From contig QFNK01000010.1 of NCBI GenBank assembly GCA_003240795.1, forward strand, positions 1 to 16,740: DNA of 16,740 bases, in the 5' to 3' direction. The notes below the pieces were generated by a model. The model was not told where the DNA came from, searched no databases, and saw only the letters and a program-made list of their open reading frames with translations. A program made the position numbers and the translations under genes. Origin of the DNA: Micavibrio aeruginosavorus (GTDB lineage: Bacteria; Pseudomonadota; Alphaproteobacteria; Micavibrionales; Micavibrionaceae). The first letter of the stretch is position 1. Each line of letters begins with the position of its first letter. Shown in pieces: positions 1 to 7,140 of this stretch.

Positions 1-2
1 CG

Positions 3-986
3 CAGGAGCGCCTTGACGTCAACGGAAACACGCGTGTTCGCGGAAACGCACTGGTCAGAGACTCCATTACCGCGGACACCGGCAGCATCACGGCGACAGT
101 AGGGAACATCGTTTCCACAGTAGCCAATATAGTCGCAGGGAATAACGTCATTGCAGGTATGGACGTAACATCCGGACGAAATGTCAGTGCAAGATCCGAC
201 GTAACAGCCGACCGTGACGTGCGCGGCACACGCGATGTCGCGGCAGGTAACAACGTGACGGCAGGAAATGAGATTACAGCAACAAACAACATACGCGCCG
301 GAAAGAGTGTTTATGCCGGAGAACATTTCTACGGCAAGCACTTCTTCTATAGCGATGTCCCATCTTCGGGCCCCGGCGGCGGCACAGGGAACAGCACTGT
401 TACGGCGATCTGCCCCCAGGGAAAAGTGTTGCAAAGTATCAACAGCGGCGCGCCTGTCTGCGTACCCGGAGCTGTGCCAACCGCAGCTTTCACCTGTGAA
501 GGCGGGAAATTCGTCAGTGGTTTTGACAATGAAGGCCGCCCACTATGTAGCGACCCCTTCTCAGGACCGAACGGCGCTGTCCAGACTTTTAACTGTCCTG
601 GCAAAGGCACCAATGGAGTACCAGCGGAAGACCATCAAAGCGGATATACATCCCCAACATTCAATGATAACTGGTGTGCCTATACCATGATTGTTGTAGC
701 AGACGCATGTATAGAGCAGGGCGTCCCAGGCCGTGAAACACCGCTGGAAAACCTGCCAGCGCCATATGGAAATATGGATTTGAACAGTTTTCTTAACACA
801 TGCGGAAAACGTTACTGTGTTAAAAAAGGATATCAGGATGGCCGCGTTGTGGAATATGGCCCTAGCGGACAATTGGCAAACGGTTCTTATTATGACGTAA
901 CTCAGACTTTACCGCATTTAACGTATGAGGAAAGACGCATAGAATTCAGCCGCCGCCCACTCGAGATTAAATGTACAAAAATTTAA
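3..986 (+). CDS. Hexapeptide-repeat surface/fibre-like protein, 5' end outside the window
   Basis: The reading frame is open from the first full codon at position 3, so the gene starts upstream and is partial; the ATG at 159 is internal to the repeat region. The visible N-terminal part (to about nt 326) is a run of six-residue units of the form V/I-x-A/G-G/T-x-N/D/S, as expected for a beta-helical or fibrous stalk. A short Gly/Ser/Pro linker follows (about nt 354-390). Then come two similar Cys motifs, CPQGKVLQSINSGAPVC and CEGGKFVSGFDNEGRPLC, and a C-terminal region with six more cysteines (ten in all, an even number). The C-x2-G...G-x-P-[VL]-C pattern resembles C-terminal domains of pilus-tip (PilV-like) adhesins and tail-fibre-like proteins. 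That likeness is from memory of the families. Role inferred: extracellular adhesin or filament tip. A factor-independent terminator follows directly. No membrane anchor or signal can be judged because the N-terminus is missing. Confidence 0.75.
   Translation, partial: QERLDVNGNTRVRGNALVRDSITADTGSITATVGNIVSTVANIVAGNNVIAGMDVTSGRNVSARSDVTADRDVRGTRDVAAGNNVTAGNEITATNNIRAGKSVYAGEHFYGKHFFYSDVPSSGPGGGTGNSTVTAICPQGKVLQSINSGAPVCVPGAVPTAAFTCEGGKFVSGFDNEGRPLCSDPFSGPNGAVQTFNCPGKGTNGVPAEDHQSGYTSPTFNDNWCAYTMIVVADACIEQGVPGRETPLENLPAPYGNMDLNSFLNTCGKRYCVKKGYQDGRVVEYGPSGQLANGSYYDVTQTLPHLTYEERRIEFSRRPLEIKCTKI
18..326 (+). repeat. Coding tandem repeat, about 18 hexapeptide (18-bp) units
   Basis: Translation gives consecutive six-residue units such as VTSGRN, VSARSD, VTADRD, VRGTRD, VAAGNN, VTAGNE, ITATNN, IRAGKS and VYAGEH. 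Each starts with a hydrophobic beta-branched residue and ends with Asn, Asp, Ser or His. The first units in the window are less regular, with one 5-residue and two 7-residue units, so the count is approximate. The DNA copies are well diverged, so this is a protein-level structural repeat rather than a recently amplified DNA repeat. It probably continues upstream of the window. Confidence 0.8.
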
Positions 987-991
987 TAAGA

Positions 992-1034
992 ACAGGCGCG
1001 GTATAAACGGGATATAATCACCGCGCCTGTTTTT
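992..1034 (+). terminator. Rho-independent terminator after the hexapeptide-repeat gene
   Basis: A perfect 11-bp inverted repeat (ACAGGCGCGGT at 992-1002, ACCGCGCCTGT at 1020-1030) encloses a 17-nt loop and ends in a run of five T (1030-1034). It begins six bases after the stop codon at 984-986. The loop is longer than usual and contains a perfect TATAAT. Confidence 0.85.
1013..1018 (+). promoter_or_regulatory. Possible -10 box for the TSP1-like secreted protein gene, inside a terminator loop
   Basis: A perfect TATAAT lies 47 bases upstream of the ATG at 1066, in the only intergenic space before that gene. The gene is preceded by a terminator and so needs its own promoter. The position where a -35 should be (about 990-995, GAACAG) does not match consensus, so the call rests on the -10 alone. 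Confidence 0.3.
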
Positions 1035-1065
1035 GACTTAATGTCCGGGGAGCAAGAGGACAAAA

Positions 1066-2763
1066 ATGAAAAGATCAATATACATTGCCGCACAGGCAAA
1101 GCCGTATACGAAACAAAATATGGTTTATACTTATTGTTTGACGGCCTTGCTTATGATCGTTGCGCTGTTCTATTCCCTGCCCTCTCACGCCGCGGATAAG
1201 GCGGGTGATATCCAGACAATCTATTCCGCTGGACAGATGGCACCCGGGACGTCCGGATGTAACAACGCATCGAGCAAGGGATGCGACCTGAACAATCATG
1301 TTTGGGACGCACAGATGGCGGCCAGCTATTCCGTCAACAAATACAGCCGCGCCGGTGCAAAGGTCACGAACCTGATGTGGAATTACCAGGTGCCGCCCGT
1401 TTATCCGGAACACGGATGTCCGCAGGCATACGCCCAGGTTGTCGGCGAATATACCTGCGCCGGAAACACAACATGGAATTATCGCTCCACCAGCGGATCT
1501 CTTTGCTGGCCTTCTCACACACTTATTTCGGCCGCGAACTGCAAGAACCAGCGAAACACACAAAGTTTCTCCGCCCAGCAACCGGGCGGCTTTGTCAGCG
1601 CATCGAACTCTTGCTCCAGCGGAGCCTGTGTCGTCGATTATCAACCTGCCGCTGCCAACCATTTCATAACCGCTGCGACCGGCGACAACCAGATGGCAAT
1701 GCTGCCTGTAAGCTCTGCGGCCAAGGGATTCTTGGTTTATAACTATTGCGGCTCCGTCCCTTACTGGATGGAACGCCAAGCGCCGGAACCGTCCAAATAC
1801 CTGGTCATACCAACAAAATGCCAGGACTATCAGACGTTCATCGATGCAAAACCGGCAGCCGCCAATATTCAGCCGGCATGCCACCCTGCAAATGTAAGCC
1901 TCTGTCCGTCCCCTCCTTCGCGTCCGGCGATGCCGCCGCATCCTGGCTGCGGCGGGTATGGCCATGGATCGAGCTGGTGCAGCAAGGGTTGGGAAACCAT
2001 TACGCCCTCGTGCTATAAAGACGCAAACGATAACACTATTTGTCCTCCACCTTATGATGTATGCAAAGGCTGGAGCTATTGCGACTGCGGCGTTGTCGAT
2101 GGCGTCGGCAGTGTACCGACTACGTACCCAGGCGGAAGCTGTCCCCCTGCACCGTCAGGCACATGGCAAGTTACGCAGCCGCCCGCATGTCCTTCTGAAT
2201 GCGGCCAGCCTGCACAGACTTTATATGGTGTGGTTACGTGTTCCGGCGGCACATGTTCCGGTGCGAAACCGGCAACACCGACCAGAAGCTGCGGCGCAAC
2301 GGCTGCCTGTACTCCGCCTCCTCCTGGGGAATGGAGAGTAACAGAACCAGCAGCGTGCTCCGAGTCCTGCGGCCAGCCTGCGCAGACAATATACGGGTCT
2401 GTCGATTGCGTAGGCGGCATTTGTGACCAATATGCAAAACCGGCGACACCAAACAGATACTGCTCTGCAACAATGTCTTGTGGACCACAAAACGGGACCA
2501 GTTGCACAACGACTACAGCGCAAATTTTCAACTACGGCATGACATGTAACAGCACACACGGCCAAAACCGGTGCGACTCTCTTTATAATCAGAGTTACGT
2601 CACCAACAGGCAGATTACAGGCTGCGAAGTTTACGACCCGAGTATGAACGCGGTACCTCAAGCCAGATACACATGCGATGTAACAATAAAAGGCTATATC
2701 ATAAACGGCCAATGTGTGGCACAAACAGGATGCAATCATCAGGATTGCGGCCAAGGAAACTAG
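1066..2763 (+). CDS. Secreted Cys-rich protein with two thrombospondin-type-1-like modules
   Basis: 565 residues. An N-terminal export signal is visible: a long basic/polar n-region, the hydrophobic core CLTALLMIVALFYSLP, and a likely cleavage after SHA (residues 41-43). Met19 is an alternative start giving a more ordinary signal peptide, but AGAGGA at 1055-1060 favours the ATG at 1066. The mature chain holds 40 cysteines, an even number that suggests extensive disulfides in the periplasm or outside the cell. The order is: Cys-rich N-terminal region (about 44-280), proline-rich linker (about 280-295), Cys/Trp/Gly-rich region (about 295-360), two tandem modules at about 365-415 and 421-472, and a C-terminal Cys-rich tail. 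Each module has a Trp near its start, a C-x3-CGQPAQ motif and six cysteines, resembling TSP1 repeats. It is flanked by terminators on both sides and so is probably monocistronic. A surface adhesion or matrix role is inferred; I recognise no enzyme domain. Confidence 0.8.
   Translation: MKRSIYIAAQAKPYTKQNMVYTYCLTALLMIVALFYSLPSHAADKAGDIQTIYSAGQMAPGTSGCNNASSKGCDLNNHVWDAQMAASYSVNKYSRAGAKVTNLMWNYQVPPVYPEHGCPQAYAQVVGEYTCAGNTTWNYRSTSGSLCWPSHTLISAANCKNQRNTQSFSAQQPGGFVSASNSCSSGACVVDYQPAAANHFITAATGDNQMAMLPVSSAAKGFLVYNYCGSVPYWMERQAPEPSKYLVIPTKCQDYQTFIDAKPAAANIQPACHPANVSLCPSPPSRPAMPPHPGCGGYGHGSSWCSKGWETITPSCYKDANDNTICPPPYDVCKGWSYCDCGVVDGVGSVPTTYPGGSCPPAPSGTWQVTQPPACPSECGQPAQTLYGVVTCSGGTCSGAKPATPTRSCGATAACTPPPPGEWRVTEPAACSESCGQPAQTIYGSVDCVGGICDQYAKPATPNRYCSATMSCGPQNGTSCTTTTAQIFNYGMTCNSTHGQNRCDSLYNQSYVTNRQITGCEVYDPSMNAVPQARYTCDVTIKGYIINGQCVAQTGCNHQDCGQGN
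2158..2481 (+). repeat. Two tandem TSP1-like coding modules, offset 168 bp
   Basis: Module 1 covers nt 2158-2310 and module 2 nt 2326-2481. Both share, in order, G-x-W-x-V-T, A-C-x3-CGQPAQT, YG-V-x-C, GG-x-C, AKPATP and two C-terminal cysteines. Near-identical DNA survives at the core (GCGGCCAGCCTG at 2201 and again at 2369). The duplication is therefore visible at both DNA and protein level. Confidence 0.8.
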
Positions 2764-2790
2764 GATTGATGCTTAATAAATGTGATTTTA

Positions 2791-2814
2791 AAAGAGGCCT
2801 TCGGGCCTCTTTTT
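2791..2814. terminator. Terminator between the TSP1-like gene and priA, probably bidirectional
   Basis: AAAGAGGCC (2791-2799), loop TTCG (2800-2803) and GGCCTCTTT (2804-2812) form a GC-rich stem with a UUCG tetraloop. A T run (2810-2814) follows on the + strand and an A-rich stretch precedes it at 2787-2793, giving a shorter U tract on the - strand. It lies between the stop of the secreted-protein gene (2763) and the end of priA (2827), which converge. Confidence 0.9.
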
Positions 2815-2826
2815 CTTGGACGGTTT

Positions 2827-4995
2827 TTAAAAGAAACTCTGCGGATCTATATCCACCTGTACCCTCACCGCAGTGGGAATTTTCATCGATTCAATCCAAT
2901 GCGCGACGGCCTTTTGAAGGTCGATGGATTTATCCGCGCGCACAAGAAGGCGGCGGCGGTATTTTCCGCGCAAGCGGTACATCGGCGCGTCGGCGGGGCC
3001 GAGGGTAATGATCCCCGCCCCATGGGGCGAAGCCTGCCCCAGCTGGCGCGAAACCGCCGTCACTTGCGCCTCATCCCTGCCTGATACAATAATCCCGGCA
3101 AGGCGCGAGAATGGCGGCATCTTTGCGGCTTCACGCGCCGCCGCCTCCACCTCCAGAAAATCATCGCGGCTTTGCGCGGCGAGCGCCTGCATCACGCGGC
3201 TTTCAGGATTATATGTCTGAAGCCACACATGCCCCTTCTCCGCCTCCCGTCCCGCGCGTCCGGCAACCTGGTGTAGCAACTGGAACGTCCGCTCGCTCGC
3301 GCGAAGATCGCCGCCCGAAAGGCCGAGGTCGGCATCGACAACACCAACGCAGGTAAGCTTTGGGAAATGGTGCCCTTTCGCAATGATCTGCGTGCCGATG
3401 ATGATGTCAACCTTGTGCTCGCGAATATCTTCGAGCGTGTCGCGAAGCTGGTCATGCGTTGTGGCCGTATCGCTGGAAAGGATAATCGTGCGCATCTCCG
3501 GAAACGTCGACTGCACCTCTTCCAGAATACGTTCCACACCCGGGCCGCAGGGAACAAGGCTGTCCGCCTCTCCGCATTTCGGGCACGCTTTCGGGATTTT
3601 CGCATCGTATCCGCAGTGGTGACAATGCAGCTTTCCGGTATTCTTATGTTCGATCAGCCAGGCGGTACAGCGCGGGCATTCAAACCTGTGGCCGCATGAG
3701 CGGCAAAGCGTCAGCGGTGCATAACCGCGGCGGTTGAGGAAGAGCAGCGCCTGCCCGTTATCATCCTCGACCGTTTTGCGCAGCGCCTCGACAAGCGCCG
3801 GCGACAGGAATTTCCCGCGGTCCGGCTTGTCTTTCTTCATGTCGATCAAATGAATGTCCGGCATTCCGGCCCCGCCGTGACGGTCGGGCAGATGGTGCTG
3901 CTCGTACTTGCCAAGCCACACATTCTGCATTGTCTCAAGGCTCGGCGTCGCGGATACAAGCGCGACCGGAATTTTCCCCATGTGCGCGCGGACAACGGCC
4001 ATATCACGCGCGTTGTAAATCACGCCCTCTTCCTGTTTGTACGCAGGATCATGCTCTTCATCAACGACGATCACACCGAGGTCGCGATACGGAAGAAACA
4101 ACGCGGACCGCGCACCTACAACGACGCGGCTTTCGCCGGTTGCCACACCGCGCCACGTAATCTTGCGGCGATGATCGGAAAGCGATGAATGCCATATCGC
4201 GGGCGCACAGCCGAAGCGGGATTTGAAACGCTCCAGAAACGCATTCGACAGCGCAATTTCAGGCAGAAGGATCAACGCCTGTTTTCCGGCGCGCAGCGCG
4301 GCGGCAACGGCCTCGAAATATACCTCCGTCTTTCCGGAACCGGTGACGCCGTCCAGAAGATGCGCACTGAAATCTTCCTTTTCCACCGCCCTGATCATCG
4401 CGTGCGCGGCGGTCGCCTGCGCCAGGGAAAGTTTTGCGCCGTCCCGCGTCATATCAGGATTACGGCAGGGCGGCGGCTCCGCCAGAACAGTTTCCTCAAG
4501 GAAACCTTTTTCAAAAAGCGTTTTGATCACGCCCGCGCTGCATCCCGCCTCCGCCGCAAGTTCGGACGGGCGGCGCGCAAGGCCGTCGGCCGCGACCTCC
4601 ATCACCCGCCGCGCGGCAGGAGAAAGCGACTGCCCCTCATTCAACGCCGCACCGCGCCTGTAAGCGCGGATATCATTCGGTTTTTCCAGCGCCGCGGGAA
4701 CACTCAGGCACAGTTTCAGGAACGATCCCAGATCGCTCATCGTGTAATGCGCCGCCCATTGAAGGAATTTCCGGTGCGCCTCCGGCATCGGCGGAAGATC
4801 ATAGATATCGAGAACGGATTTAACCTTCGACCGTGCGATATCGTCCGTACCCTCGCCCCAGACAACCCCCGGCACCTGCCGCGCACCGAGCGGCACAAGG
4901 ACGTAGGAGCCGTCCTGTACGCCAAGCTCCGCCGGCGCCTCGTAATCATACGGCCGGTCGACGGGATATGGCACCAGAACGGATTTCATTGACAT
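2827..4995 (-). CDS. priA: Primosomal protein N', replication-restart helicase PriA
   Basis: PriA reloads the replicative helicase at stalled forks; it is a superfamily-2 3'-5' DNA helicase acting in the cytoplasm. The 722-residue product has the family length and order. The N-terminal 3'-primer-binding domain comes first, then Walker A GVTGSGKTE (about 216-224), DEEH (about 312-315), the SAT motif (about 348-350), and a zinc region with eight cysteines in four CxxC pairs at about 431/434, 440/443, 458/461 and 471/474. GTQIIAKGHHFP and QVAGRAGR (motif VI) follow. The frame extends to a TTG at 5001. I chose the ATG at 4995; the ATG at 4989 (MKSVLVPYP) is equally possible because no strong ribosome site separates them. 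It diverges from the 202-aa gene and ends at a shared terminator. Confidence 0.97.
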   Translation of the reverse strand: MSMKSVLVPYPVDRPYDYEAPAELGVQDGSYVLVPLGARQVPGVVWGEGTDDIARSKVKSVLDIYDLPPMPEAHRKFLQWAAHYTMSDLGSFLKLCLSVPAALEKPNDIRAYRRGAALNEGQSLSPAARRVMEVAADGLARRPSELAAEAGCSAGVIKTLFEKGFLEETVLAEPPPCRNPDMTRDGAKLSLAQATAAHAMIRAVEKEDFSAHLLDGVTGSGKTEVYFEAVAAALRAGKQALILLPEIALSNAFLERFKSRFGCAPAIWHSSLSDHRRKITWRGVATGESRVVVGARSALFLPYRDLGVIVVDEEHDPAYKQEEGVIYNARDMAVVRAHMGKIPVALVSATPSLETMQNVWLGKYEQHHLPDRHGGAGMPDIHLIDMKKDKPDRGKFLSPALVEALRKTVEDDNGQALLFLNRRGYAPLTLCRSCGHRFECPRCTAWLIEHKNTGKLHCHHCGYDAKIPKACPKCGEADSLVPCGPGVERILEEVQSTFPEMRTIILSSDTATTHDQLRDTLEDIREHKVDIIIGTQIIAKGHHFPKLTCVGVVDADLGLSGGDLRASERTFQLLHQVAGRAGREAEKGHVWLQTYNPESRVMQALAAQSRDDFLEVEAAAREAAKMPPFSRLAGIIVSGRDEAQVTAVSRQLGQASPHGAGIITLGPADAPMYRLRGKYRRRLLVRADKSIDLQKAVAHWIESMKIPTAVRVQVDIDPQSFF

Positions 4996-5075
4996 AAACA
5001 AACCAAATACAATAACCTGCCCCGACTATAGGGAAAACAACCCGCCAGCAAAAGATACAAAGCAGAAGTGTAGAC

Positions 5076-5684
5076 ATGTCAGTGCTTAAAAAACTAGTCA
5101 ACCTTTTCACCGGCGCGGCAAAGCAGGAACAGAAAGAAACCGTTTCCGAATTTGTTGAGCTTCCGTTTATGGTGCTTGAAACGATCGCGAACCATCTGCC
5201 GGCCGGCAAAAAGGTGAACCAGCCTTTCGCCTGCGCCGAAAGATGGGATGATATGGCGGCACTGCTGCGCAACACACCGCCGGGCAGAGCGGACAGGGAA
5301 ACGATCGATATGCTCGCGCAGAATATCACCCTGATCGCCAGCCAGATCAGGATTCAGGACGTGTATGGCGACATAAAGATTCAACGTAAACCCATCGACA
5401 CAATTACCAAAAACCGTTTCTCCTTCCATGTCATCGCCGCCGATCATCAGGCCGTGCAGGAAGATTTGCCGAACGTAACGAGGTTTCAGCCGAAAAGCGG
5501 CCTGCCCATTCCGGAAGAGCTTCTGCCATTCGAGAGGAATATCCAGAATGCGCGGAAAATCACCGATTTCATCGAAAAGTTCGATAAGATTATCCTGTGC
5601 TACGTTTTTGACGCCGGACAAAAGAAAGAGGTGCCCAAAGGCCACAGCGTCGGCATGTCCCGCAGTGGAAGACATCATCATTAA
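5076..5684 (+). CDS. Uncharacterised 202-aa protein
   Basis: I do not recognise this family. It is a soluble-looking protein with no signal peptide or membrane helix. The first 25 residues are basic and helical, the middle is mixed, and the C-terminus has charged residues and a terminal His triplet. Codon use fits the neighbours, and the frame fills the space between priA and the transaldolase gene, which supports it being real. Only a weak purine-rich ribosome site (AGAAG, 5065-5069) precedes the ATG. It shares a divergent control region (4996-5075) with priA, and the transaldolase gene begins 64 bases downstream, so the two may be cotranscribed. A link to PriA or DNA replication would be only guilt by association. 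Confidence 0.7.
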   Translation: MSVLKKLVNLFTGAAKQEQKETVSEFVELPFMVLETIANHLPAGKKVNQPFACAERWDDMAALLRNTPPGRADRETIDMLAQNITLIASQIRIQDVYGDIKIQRKPIDTITKNRFSFHVIAADHQAVQEDLPNVTRFQPKSGLPIPEELLPFERNIQNARKITDFIEKFDKIILCYVFDAGQKKEVPKGHSVGMSRSGRHHH

Positions 5685-5748
5685 AGCCTTGCCCTTTGCG
5701 GGCGGGCGTTCTATTTCTGGCACAGATTTAAATCAAAGGAACATCATC

Positions 5749-6405
5749 ATGAAATTCTTCGTCGATACCGCTGACATCAACGACATCAAGGACCTCGCGG
5801 CCACAGGCCTGCTCGACGGCGTTACAACGAACCCGTCATTGATCGCAAAGTCGGGCAAGCAGTTCCTGCCGCTGATCGCGGAAATATGCGAAATCGTCGA
5901 AGGCCCCGTCAGCGCCGAAGTCGCCAGCACGGATTATGAAACGATGATTCAGGAAGGCCGCAAGCTGGCCGCCATCGCCGACAACGTCGCGGTCAAGGTT
6001 CCGCTGACGCCTGCAGGCTTGAAGGTTTGCAAAGAGCTGTCCGACGAAGGCACAATGGTCAACGTCACGCTCTGCTTCTCCCCGGCCCAAGCCATTCTGG
6101 CCGCGAAAGCCGGTGCGACATTCATCTCCCCGTTCGTCGGCCGTCTGGATGACCTTGCACAGGACGGCATCCAGCTGATCGAAGACATCTGCCAGATTTA
6201 TGCGAACTATCCCGAATGGTATACGGAAGTGCTGGTCGCCTCCGTCCGCCATCCCGTGCACATCATCCAGTCCGCGAAGATCGGCGCCGATGTCGTGACA
6301 TGCCCGCCTTCGGTCATCAAGCAGCTCTACAACCACCCGCTGACCGACAAGGGTCTGGCGACGTTTGTCGATGACTGGAAAAAAACGGGGCAATCGATTC
6401 TCTAG
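5749..6405 (+). CDS. tal: Transaldolase, short TalC/Fsa-type
   Basis: A 218-residue single TIM-barrel protein of the fsa_talC_mipB family. It transfers a dihydroxyacetone unit between sedoheptulose-7-P and glyceraldehyde-3-P in the non-oxidative pentose phosphate pathway. Visible residues are Asp6 in VDTAD, TTNPS at about 26-30, and the Schiff-base Lys83 in VKVPLT. Two positions that separate true fructose-6-phosphate aldolases (Gln59, Tyr131 in E. coli FsaA) from transaldolases are here Glu57 (SAEVAST) and Phe129 (ISPFVGR). These are the transaldolase residues, so a database label of fructose-6-phosphate aldolase would probably be misleading. AAAGGA at 5735-5740 fixes the start; the open frame from 5548 is an artefact overlapping the upstream gene. 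It ends at a strong terminator. Confidence 0.93.
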   Translation: MKFFVDTADINDIKDLAATGLLDGVTTNPSLIAKSGKQFLPLIAEICEIVEGPVSAEVASTDYETMIQEGRKLAAIADNVAVKVPLTPAGLKVCKELSDEGTMVNVTLCFSPAQAILAAKAGATFISPFVGRLDDLAQDGIQLIEDICQIYANYPEWYTEVLVASVRHPVHIIQSAKIGADVVTCPPSVIKQLYNHPLTDKGLATFVDDWKKTGQSIL

Positions 6406-6409
6406 AAAC

Positions 6410-6437
6410 AAAAACGGCGGGGTGACCCGCCGTTTTT
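6410..6437. terminator. Bidirectional terminator between the transaldolase gene and the 184-aa gene
   Basis: AAAAACGGCGGG (6410-6421), a GTGA loop and CCCGCCGTTTTT (6426-6437) form a 12-bp stem with T on the right and A on the left. It serves both convergent genes and starts within 5 bases of one stop codon and abuts the other. Confidence 0.92.
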
Positions 6438-6992
6438 TTAATTCATCTTGTACCCACGCGGCGGTTTGTCCGCAGACAACATCGTAAGGCTTCCATGATC
6501 CTGTTTGACGGGAACAGCGATCTCCTCGTCATCCATTCTGACCTCGCGCTGATCGCCGATGGGCTTGCGGGAATTTTGATATATCTGCTCAGCATCACTT
6601 AATTTTCGAATGCCGAACTGCTCCGGCGTGCCCAGATATGTAAGCGGCTTCTTCGGCAGTTCTGGCAAAAGAATCTGGTCTTCCTTTTTCATGTCGCGGA
6701 TATAAGCCATGATATCCACCCCGGGCTTCTCTACCGCCTCCTTATAGACGACGTTCAAGCCCTTGCTTTCGGCAATGAGGTTGAGCGCACGTATGGCGCG
6801 CGGCTGGCAGGCATTTTCCTCGAGGAATTTGCGGGCGATTTTTACAAAGCCCTCGTTTTTGTGGCTTTCAAGGGCGCGGCGCCACTGGATAAGCAGAATA
6901 ACCTCCGCACCGCGATTTTCGTTAAAGGCGCGCTTTAGCAGGCTGTGCTTCAGCTTTTTCATTTTCGACCAGTTATCGTACGTTTCCGACAT
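6438..6992 (-). CDS. Uncharacterised 184-aa protein
   Basis: No family recognised. The protein is highly charged and probably mostly alpha-helical at residues 1-80 (a Lys/Arg-rich start with leucine-rich segments), followed by a proline-containing, less ordered C-terminal half. There is no signal peptide or membrane helix. A near-perfect ribosome site, AAGGGGAG read on the - strand (about 6999-7006), lies a good distance upstream of the ATG at 6992 and strongly supports the start. It diverges from the DUF484/xerC operon and ends at a bidirectional terminator. It interrupts, on the opposite strand, an otherwise conserved run from the transaldolase gene to DUF484. Confidence 0.75.
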   Translation of the reverse strand: MSETYDNWSKMKKLKHSLLKRAFNENRGAEVILLIQWRRALESHKNEGFVKIARKFLEENACQPRAIRALNLIAESKGLNVVYKEAVEKPGVDIMAYIRDMKKEDQILLPELPKKPLTYLGTPEQFGIRKLSDAEQIYQNSRKPIGDQREVRMDDEEIAVPVKQDHGSLTMLSADKPPRGYKMN

Positions 6993-7088
6993 GGCTTACT
7001 CCCCTTGTTCTTATTGGTTTTTATTATTGAAAACACAGAATATTAGGGTTTGCTAGAGTTATTTGCACAAAAACACAGATTTTTGGGG

Positions 7089-7118
7089 TGTAACCGCCAT
7101 GAATCTCCATGCTAGAAT
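7089..7118 (+). promoter_or_regulatory. Possible promoter of the DUF484-xerC operon
   Basis: An extended -10 TGCTAGAAT (7110-7118) lies 22 bases before the ATG at 7141, with a weak -35-like TGTAAC (7089-7094) at an 18-base spacing. The 148-bp region 6993-7140 is clearly AT-rich and divergent, so promoters are expected there. The -35 match is poor. Confidence 0.3.
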
Positions 7119-7140
7119 CAGTGAAAAGGGTAATTGATTC

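Noticed and set aside
1075..1965. 296-codon - strand frame opposite the secreted Cys-rich protein
   Set aside because: Arg-rich shadow; the + strand frame has a signal peptide, ribosome site and internal repeats.
4189..4992. 267-codon + strand frame opposite the start of priA
   Set aside because: Arg-rich antisense shadow created by high GC in priA; no ribosome site or domain.
4989..5013. TTGACA (4989-4994) with TACAAT (5008-5013) as a promoter for the 202-aa gene
   Set aside because: The spacer is only 13 bases, too short for a sigma70-type promoter, and the -35 would lie inside the priA start region.
5689..5717. TTGCCC-N17-TATTTC as a separate promoter for the transaldolase gene
   Set aside because: Only 4/6 and 3/6 matches; such weak pairs are expected by chance.
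5548..5748. N-terminal extension of the transaldolase to 5548
   Set aside because: It overlaps the preceding gene; the ATG at 5749 has a ribosome site and gives the exact family N-terminus.
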